A DNA stretch of 6,475 bases from JBAVQS01 sp049694275 (GTDB lineage Bacteria; Chloroflexota; Anaerolineae; UBA4142; SHND01), in the NCBI GenBank assembly GCA_049694275.1, contig JBAVQS010000390.1:1-6475 (forward strand). Direction: 5' to 3'. Below, piece after piece: positions 1-4,454 of the stretch; within the stretch, counting starts at the first letter, position 1, and every line of letters starts with the position of its first letter. The translations under genes and the position numbers were made by a program. Below the pieces are notes generated by a model. That model was not told where the DNA came from. It was given only the letters and a program-made list of their open reading frames with translations, and did no database searches.

Positions 1-46
1 ACTGTGCTCGAACATCGTGTATAATCTCTGGCGAGTTGGAAGTCAT
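1..46 (-). CDS. 5' end of a leftward gene, product unknown (partial)
   Basis: Only the first 15 codons are inside the window; the frame starts with ATG (complement of 44-46) and reads MTSNSPEIIHDVRAQ before running off the left edge. The start is supported by an AGGAG Shine-Dalgarno sequence on the minus strand (complement of 54-58), 7 nt upstream of the ATG, and by a plausible promoter further upstream (79-107). The fragment is polar with no signal peptide, so a cytoplasmic protein is likely. Fifteen residues are too few to name a family. The inverted repeat around the start would fit a transposase near an element end, but nothing here proves that. It is divergent from the large secreted-protein gene starting at 319. 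Confidence 0.6.
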   Translation of the reverse strand, partial: MTSNSPEIIHDVRAQ

Positions 47-53
47 GGTTTCT

Positions 54-58
54 CTCCT
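54..58 (-). promoter_or_regulatory. Shine-Dalgarno site of the leftward gene
   Basis: Minus-strand AGGAG, followed by 7 nt (AGAAACC) and then ATG. The match and spacing are near ideal and fix the start of the leftward partial gene. The site lies within the left arm of the 33-110 inverted repeat, so its accessibility could depend on mRNA folding. Confidence 0.65.
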
Positions 59-78
59 GAAGTGGTTTGGGCAAACTC

Positions 79-107
79 ACTTTACCAGAGAGGAGCCTGA
101 CTTTCAA
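79..107 (-). promoter_or_regulatory. Candidate sigma70-type promoter for the leftward gene
   Basis: On the minus strand a -35-like TTGAAA (complement of 102-107) is followed after exactly 17 nt by a -10-like TAAAGT (complement of 79-84), matching the consensus at 5 of 6 and 4 of 6 positions. Transcription would start near position 72, giving a leader of about 26 nt that contains the Shine-Dalgarno site. The promoter overlaps the right arm of the inverted repeat. This is a sequence match only. Confidence 0.45.
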
Positions 108-250
108 CTCAAATGAAACGCACCCAATTCATAAACTCTAGCACATATCTAAATTCGTTCTTTACGCTGTCTCCAGGGAGAGCTTTGCTGTTCCCCTGTG
201 CTTTCCCGACTGGTTGACTCACTTGTTCGTGCTTCTGGTTCCTGTTCTAA

Positions 251-282
251 GCGGCCAAGACCAGGTGCTGTAGATTGGCCGC
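251..282 (+). repeat. Perfect 8-bp inverted repeat in the upstream leader
   Basis: GCGGCCAA at 251-258 and TTGGCCGC at 275-282 are exact reverse complements separated by 16 nt. The element sits 36 nt upstream of the GTG start of the large secreted-protein gene. It could form a GC-rich stem-loop in the 5' leader or act as a dyad operator. It is not followed by a T-run, so it is not an intrinsic terminator. Function is not established. Confidence 0.5.
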
Positions 283-305
283 ATTATTTGTCTGCTCAGA
301 TCCCG

Positions 306-310
306 GGAGG
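306..310 (+). promoter_or_regulatory. Shine-Dalgarno site for the large secreted-protein gene
   Basis: GGAGG at 306-310 within GGGAGGGAAA, with 8 nt before the GTG at 319-321. It decides in favour of this GTG start over the in-frame ATG at 337-339, which would remove the positively charged n-region of the signal peptide. Confidence 0.75.
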
Positions 311-318
311 GAAATTCT

Positions 319-3300
319 GTGAAATTAAGACGCCCCATGACGCTGCTCGTCAGCGTCCTTATTGCTTTGGTATTCTTTGTATTGCTACTCGCCGGTCCCG
401 GCCAGGTTGCGCCTGCTCTGGCGCAGGGTCCGGGAGGTGGACATCGTCCGACCGAATTGCGGATGACGAGGGCGCACCCGTTCACGGGGGACGTGCGCCA
501 ACTCCCTCAGATAAAACCCGTCAAGCAGGAGCGCCCCGAAGTTGAAGAGCCTGACCCGAATCCTAAAGTCTACGGTGCGGCAAACCCTGCCCCAAGCGCA
601 CCGTCTACCGTGAGCGGCCCGCATGCGCCTGCCCCCAGCCCGAACATCACCTTTGACGGTCTCGATTTTGCTACCTGGGGCGCGGGACACCCGCCGGACA
701 CCAACGGCGATGTCGGTCCTACCTATTACATCCAGGCCGTCAACACCTCCATTGGCATCTTTAACAAGAGCACCGGCGTCCGCGTCGCCGCGTTCACATA
801 CAATACCTTCATGAGCCAGGGCGCCTTTGGCAACCTGTGCGATACCAATAACTTTGGCGATCCCGTCGTCCTGTATGACAGCTTTGAGGACCGCTGGTTC
901 ATCACCGACTTTGCCTTCACGCTAGACGGTTCGGGTAATGTCATCAACCCACCGGGGAGCTTTCAGTGCTTTGCGGTTTCCAAAACCGGTGACCCGGTGA
1001 GCGGCGGATGGAATTTTTACTCCATCAACACGACCGGCGGCCTCGGCGATTATCCCAAGTTCGGTATTTGGCCCGACGGTATCTACATGTCGGCGAATAT
1101 GTTCGGCTACGCGTCCGGCGCTGCATTCCAGAACGTGCGCCTCTATGCCTTTAACAAGGCCCAGATGTATGCCGGCGCGCCGAGCATCCAGGTCGTCTCA
1201 TTCGACGTTGCAGACGGGTCCGAGTTCACACTACTGCCGAGCAACGCCCGTCTCCAGACCGGCGCACCGCCATCCGGTACGCCCAACTATTTTGTATCTA
1301 CGTGGGAGTTTCTGAACGCTCAAGATGTGTACAAGTTCCATGTGGATTGGAATAGCATCTCCCTCTCGACGCTGACTGGGCCTTTCAACCCCCTGGCCAG
1401 CAGCAGTTGGCCGAACGCCGCCGTGCCCAATGCGCCCTCGTCAGGCGGCAACAGCCTGGACGTGCTTCAAATCCGGGCGATGATGCAAAACCAATATACG
1501 AACATCGGCGGTGTCGAGTCGCTCTGGGCGACTCATACCGTGCGCCGGCAGAACACCTCGGGGTTCGCGGCGCCTCGCTGGTACCAGATTCCGGTGACCG
1601 GCGGTACCATCGGCCCCAACGACCTTCAGGCGACGACCTGGGACCCCGACGGGGCGAATGTCTTGTACCGATTCATGCCCAGTCTTGCGGTTGACCGTGC
1701 CGGCGATATGGCGCTCGGGTACAGCACGTCGAGCTCGACGACCAAGCCCGCCATCATGTACGCGGGACGCCTCTCGACTGATCCAGTCAATACGTTTAGT
1801 CAGGGCGAGCAGTTGCTCTGGCAGGGTACCGGTACCCAGGTGGGCAACTGCGGCAGTTCGGCGTGCATCCGTTGGGGTGATTATAGCGCGATGACACTCG
1901 ACCCGGATGGCTGTACTTTCTGGTATACCAATGAATACTATGCGACAGATGGGCTGAACGACCTCACCCGCATCGGCTCGTTCACTTTCCCCTCCTGCAC
2001 GGCCGTCGGAAGTGGCGGGACTGTTCAGGGGACCGTGACTCGCGCCAGCGACAGTACGCCGATCAACGGCGCCTCCATCCAGTTCGGCAGCCGGTCGACG
2101 ACCACGAACGCGAGCGGTTTTTATCAGTTCACGAATGTCCCGGCGGGGACGTACTCGAACATCACTGCCAGTTATCCGGGGTACAACTCGGGCTCGGCCA
2201 GTCCGGTGACTGTGACCGATGGCGGCACGACGGTCAAGGACTTTGCACTCACCACCGCCGCGGCCAGCGGGTGCTTTGTCGATACCGCACAGGCTGACTT
2301 TCAACTGGGTGTCTCCACGAACTGCGATCTGACCACCAGCCCCGGCGATGTCACCCTGTCGAATGCCCCAACTATAGACCAGCAGAACACGACCCTCGGC
2401 ACGAGCGGTGTTGGCGTCACCATCACGACTTGGGGAGGGCAGACATTTACTCCAGCCATTACCGGCCAACTCACGCGGGTTGATATCAATCTGTTTTGCT
2501 CCGGCTGCACGGGCACGACGCCCAATCTGACTCTCTCGGTCAGGGCGACGAGCAGCAATCTGCCCACGGGCGCCGACCTCGCGTCCGCGACGATTCCAGG
2601 CTTTTCCAGTGGGGCCGCGGTTTACTATACTGCGAACTTTGGCAGTCCGGCGACGCTGACGGCTGGCACCAAGTATGCGATAGTAATACGTCCGGTCGCA
2701 AACCCCTCTCCGGGGACCTATGCTCTCACCCGTAGCGGCACGTCCACACTGGGAGCCGACGTTTACGCGGGCGGTACGCGGGTGTCTGGGGCAAGCAGCG
2801 GTACGGTTTGGTCCATTCCAACGACCGGCGGTATCACGACCGACGCCGGTTTCAAGGCCTACATGCAGACCGGTTATGCGTTGTCCGGCAATCTGGTCTC
2901 TTCGCTCAAGGATGCGAACCCGGCTGCGGGTTATACACCCAACTGGACCACTCTGTCGTGGACTGCTTCGACACCTGCTAACACAACCCTCCAGTTCCAG
3001 GTGGCAGCCAGCAATAGCGCGTCGGGACCGTTCAACTTTGTCGGTCCTGATGGCACGAGCGCCACTTTCTTTACCACCAGCGGCGCGTCGCTCAGCCAGT
3101 TCAATGGCTTCCGGTACTTGAAATATAAAGCCTATCTGAGCACGACGGATAGCACTGTGACCGCGACTTTGAATGACGTCACGATCTGTTTCACCGACAT
3201 TGCGCCGACCGACACGCCGACACCAACGAATACGCCGACGAATACGCCGACGGATACGCCGACTGACACGCCTACGAGCACAAGCACGCCGACTGACACG

Positions 3301-4335
3301 CCGACGAATACGCCGACGAGTACGCCAACCGATACGCCTACGAGCACAAGCACGCCAACGAACACACCGACCGACACGCCGACGAACACGCCGACTGATA
3401 CACCGACGGATACGCCGACTGACACGCCGACGAATACACCGACCGATACGCCGACGAATACGCCGACCGATACGCCGACGAATACGCCGACCGATACGCC
3501 GACGAATACGCCGACGAATACGCCAACCGACACGCCTACGAGCACAAGCACGCCGACGAACACACCGACCGACACGCCAACGAATACATCAACGAATACG
3601 CCAACCAACACACCGACGAGCACATCCACGGATACCCCGACAAATACACCGACCGATACACCGACCGACACGCCGACATTAACGAATACATCAACGAGCA
3701 CACCGACAAATACACCGACAAATACACCGACGAATACGCCGACGCCCACGCAGACACCCTCCGGTCCGAGCGCCGACCTGGAGATCGTCAAGAAGGGGGT
3801 CCCGGGACCGCTGAGCGCCAACTTGCTCGGCTACAAGCTGACGGTGACGAACAAGAGCAAGATCACGGTGCGCAACATCGTGGTGGTGGATCAACTACCC
3901 GCCAACGTCACCTATCAGAGCTTTACCAAGCCGGCGCTGTCCAAGTGGACATGCGTGTATGACAGCGTGGCGAACCGGGTGACCTGTCTGCTGCCCTCGC
4001 TGGCGAAAGGCACATCGTCGACGATTACGATTCAGACGCAAGTCAACGGAGTGAGCGATTATTGGGTCAACTGCGCCACCGTCTCCTCGTCGTCGCCGGA
4101 CCCGAACTTGAAGAACAACACTTCATGCTATGCACTGAATGGGAACTGGCAGCCCGTTACCCCGACGCCAACGAGTGTGAACGGGCCTAATTCTGACTCG
4201 TCCAATCAAAATCAACTTGATCCAGGCGCATCCCCGGCGGGGAGCACGGGTGACGGTTGGAGCGCCTTGCTGCAATCGCTGTGGAAGATGCTGACAGGGT
4301 GGGTCGAGCCGGTGCGGCAGGTAGCAAGTCAATAA
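319..4335 (+). CDS. Large secreted multidomain protein with Thr-Pro stalk and DUF11 domain
   Basis: This is a 1338-residue exported protein of unknown exact role, probably surface-associated or released. It starts at GTG with a good Shine-Dalgarno site. Residues 1-35 form a signal peptide (MKLRRP, a long hydrophobic core, likely cleavage at ALA|Q). Residues 36-108 are a Pro-rich linker. Residues 109-560 look like a propeller-type domain of a family seen in secreted bacterial proteins: GDPVVLYD at 180-187, DRWFITDF at 191-198, DYPKFGIWPD at 244-253, and a closing blade with RWGDYSAMTLDPDGCTFWY at 518-536. Cys pairs near 511/516 and 532/560 suggest disulfides. Residues 567-645 resemble a carboxypeptidase regulatory-like fold. 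Residues 652-850 resemble a choice-of-anchor-like beta sandwich, and 853-958 a further beta sandwich. Residues 963-1147 are the Pro-Thr stalk, 1152-1273 a DUF11 domain (ADLEIVKKG, YKLTVTNKS, VVDQLP, NNTSCY), and the rest a tail ending in an amphipathic Trp-rich segment. No LPXTG or PEP-CTERM sorting signal is seen. A terminator follows directly. No catalytic motif was recognised; an adhesin or scaffold role is inference. Confidence 0.9.
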   Translation: MKLRRPMTLLVSVLIALVFFVLLLAGPGQVAPALAQGPGGGHRPTELRMTRAHPFTGDVRQLPQIKPVKQERPEVEEPDPNPKVYGAANPAPSAPSTVSGPHAPAPSPNITFDGLDFATWGAGHPPDTNGDVGPTYYIQAVNTSIGIFNKSTGVRVAAFTYNTFMSQGAFGNLCDTNNFGDPVVLYDSFEDRWFITDFAFTLDGSGNVINPPGSFQCFAVSKTGDPVSGGWNFYSINTTGGLGDYPKFGIWPDGIYMSANMFGYASGAAFQNVRLYAFNKAQMYAGAPSIQVVSFDVADGSEFTLLPSNARLQTGAPPSGTPNYFVSTWEFLNAQDVYKFHVDWNSISLSTLTGPFNPLASSSWPNAAVPNAPSSGGNSLDVLQIRAMMQNQYTNIGGVESLWATHTVRRQNTSGFAAPRWYQIPVTGGTIGPNDLQATTWDPDGANVLYRFMPSLAVDRAGDMALGYSTSSSTTKPAIMYAGRLSTDPVNTFSQGEQLLWQGTGTQVGNCGSSACIRWGDYSAMTLDPDGCTFWYTNEYYATDGLNDLTRIGSFTFPSCTAVGSGGTVQGTVTRASDSTPINGASIQFGSRSTTTNASGFYQFTNVPAGTYSNITASYPGYNSGSASPVTVTDGGTTVKDFALTTAAASGCFVDTAQADFQLGVSTNCDLTTSPGDVTLSNAPTIDQQNTTLGTSGVGVTITTWGGQTFTPAITGQLTRVDINLFCSGCTGTTPNLTLSVRATSSNLPTGADLASATIPGFSSGAAVYYTANFGSPATLTAGTKYAIVIRPVANPSPGTYALTRSGTSTLGADVYAGGTRVSGASSGTVWSIPTTGGITTDAGFKAYMQTGYALSGNLVSSLKDANPAAGYTPNWTTLSWTASTPANTTLQFQVAASNSASGPFNFVGPDGTSATFFTTSGASLSQFNGFRYLKYKAYLSTTDSTVTATLNDVTICFTDIAPTDTPTPTNTPTNTPTDTPTDTPTSTSTPTDTPTNTPTSTPTDTPTSTSTPTNTPTDTPTNTPTDTPTDTPTDTPTNTPTDTPTNTPTDTPTNTPTDTPTNTPTNTPTDTPTSTSTPTNTPTDTPTNTSTNTPTNTPTSTSTDTPTNTPTDTPTDTPTLTNTSTSTPTNTPTNTPTNTPTPTQTPSGPSADLEIVKKGVPGPLSANLLGYKLTVTNKSKITVRNIVVVDQLPANVTYQSFTKPALSKWTCVYDSVANRVTCLLPSLAKGTSSTITIQTQVNGVSDYWVNCATVSSSSPDPNLKNNTSCYALNGNWQPVTPTPTSVNGPNSDSSNQNQLDPGASPAGSTGDGWSALLQSLWKMLTGWVEPVRQVASQ
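3291..3380 (+). repeat. Dispersed duplicate block within the stalk, copy 1
   Basis: This 90-nt block matches 3489-3578 at a constant offset of 198 nt with five mismatches by eye (3294, 3297, 3320, 3333, 3357). Both copies carry the register-breaking PTSTST motif with identical codons (CCT ACG AGC ACA AGC ACG) at the same place. That makes duplication more likely than chance similarity among 12-nt units. A third CCT ACG AGC ACA AGC ACG occurrence starts at 3271. Confidence 0.7.
3442..3513 (+). repeat. Three exact 24-nt tandem copies inside the stalk
   Basis: The unit encoding TDTPTNTP (codons ACC GAT ACG CCG ACG AAT ACG CCG) occurs three times in a row without a single base change, starting at 3442, 3466 and 3490. 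Synonymous positions are free to drift, so exact identity points to recent tandem duplication or slippage. Copy number here is likely to vary between strains. Confidence 0.9.
3489..3578 (+). repeat. Dispersed duplicate block within the stalk, copy 2
   Basis: Partner of the block at 3291-3380. It overlaps the last of the three exact 24-nt tandem units, which suggests that the array grew by several overlapping duplication events. It includes the third CCT ACG AGC ACA AGC ACG motif at 3535. Confidence 0.7.
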
Positions 4336-4343
4336 GCAAATAA

Positions 4344-4380
4344 AGACAGGGCTGAATTCTCATTCAGCCCTGTCTCTTTT
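4344..4380 (+). terminator. Intrinsic (Rho-independent) terminator
   Basis: A perfect 13-bp stem, AGACAGGGCTGAA at 4344-4356 and TTCAGCCCTGTCT at 4363-4375, encloses the 6-nt loop TTCTCA and is followed by CTTTT. It begins 8 nt after the TAA of the large secreted-protein gene (4333-4335). The 3' T-run is short, but stem length and position make this a strong call. It separates the upstream gene from the downstream SpoIID-type gene. Confidence 0.92.
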
Positions 4381-4419
4381 GGACGGAACTTGGCTCTGTG
4401 TCCACAAGCAAAAGCGACA

Positions 4420-4448
4420 TTGACATGTTCATGGTTTCGCGCTATGTT
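4420..4448 (+). promoter_or_regulatory. Candidate sigma70-type promoter, possibly giving a leaderless mRNA
   Basis: A perfect consensus -35 TTGACA (4420-4425) is followed after 17 nt by TATGTT (4443-4448), which matches the -10 consensus at 4 of 6 positions. The base seven positions past the -10 is the A of the ATG at 4455. There is no Shine-Dalgarno sequence upstream of that ATG, consistent with leaderless translation. The main alternative is translation from in-frame ATGs at 4425 or 4431, which would require a promoter further upstream. Confidence 0.5.
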
Positions 4449-4454
4449 GACGGT

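Larger units (their letters stand above)
33..110. repeat. Long imperfect inverted repeat / potential hairpin
   Basis: The outer arms are GAGTTG at 33-38 and CAACTC at 105-110. Reading inward, the arms keep matching imperfectly (AAGTCA at 40-45 pairs with TGACTT at 98-103; pyrimidine-rich CTCTCCT near 52-58 faces AGAGAGGAG at 87-95). They end in a strong inner hairpin: AAGTGGTTTG at 60-69 against CAAAC-T-CACTT at 72-82, with one bulged T at 77. The repeat covers the start codon, ribosome-binding site and promoter of the leftward gene. It could be a regulatory hairpin, a protein-binding site or the end of a small mobile element. Confidence 0.6.
111..318. other. Intergenic gap between divergent genes
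   Basis: This stretch is AT-richer at its left side than the coding DNA to its right. A frame opening with GTG at 198 runs into the next gene in another phase, but it has no ribosome-binding site and a composition that does not look coding. No convincing -35/-10 pair for the rightward gene was found: TTGACT at 214-219 has no acceptable -10 at 16-18 nt. The recognisable elements are an inverted repeat (251-282) and a Shine-Dalgarno site (306-310). Confidence 0.6.
3205..3759 (+). repeat. 12-nt-period repeat encoding a Pro-Thr-(Asn/Asp/Ser)-Thr stalk
   Basis: About 185 codons (residues 963-1147) consist almost entirely of four-residue units PTNT, PTDT or PTST. The commonest nucleotide unit is CCG-ACG-AAT/GAT-ACG. 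PTSTSTPT variants break the 4-residue register by two residues. The stalk separates the beta-sandwich domains from the DUF11 domain and is probably extended and a target for O-glycosylation; that is known for Thr/Pro-rich linkers in general and not shown here. The low-complexity DNA creates long open frames in other phases (Val-Gly-rich antisense, Arg-rich sense) that are not genes. Confidence 0.95.

Noticed and set aside
214..242. TTGACT at 214-219 as a -35 box for the large secreted-protein gene
   Set aside because: No -10-like hexamer exists at 16-18 nt downstream (the sequence there is around GGTTCC), so a promoter was not called.
198..545. Plus-strand frame of 115 codons starting at GTG in the intergenic gap
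   Set aside because: No Shine-Dalgarno sequence precedes it, and most of it overlaps the signal peptide and linker of the real gene in another phase.
1824..1837. Perfect 14-bp palindrome GGGTACCGGTACCC inside the large gene
   Set aside because: It arises from adjacent Gly-Thr-Gly-Thr codons in a conserved coding stretch and has no regulatory context, so chance is the simplest explanation.
1441..2469. Antisense open frame of 342 codons
   Set aside because: It lies wholly inside the secreted-protein gene, whose sense frame carries recognisable domains; the antisense product shows no domain and is a high-GC shadow.
3173..3682. Plus-strand open frame of 169 codons rich in Arg
   Set aside because: A phase-shifted reading of the same repeat array, produced by the lack of stop codons in the repeat unit.
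3205..3759. CRISPR-like or minisatellite array of noncoding origin
   Set aside because: The 12-nt units have no spacers, stay in frame and read as a continuous Pro-Thr stalk between two structured regions, so they are a coding repeat.
3132..3821. Antisense open frame of 229 codons rich in Val-Gly-Val
   Set aside because: It is the reverse-strand reading of the 12-nt repeat that encodes the Pro-Thr stalk. The low-complexity product has no start-site support and the sense frame is clearly coding.
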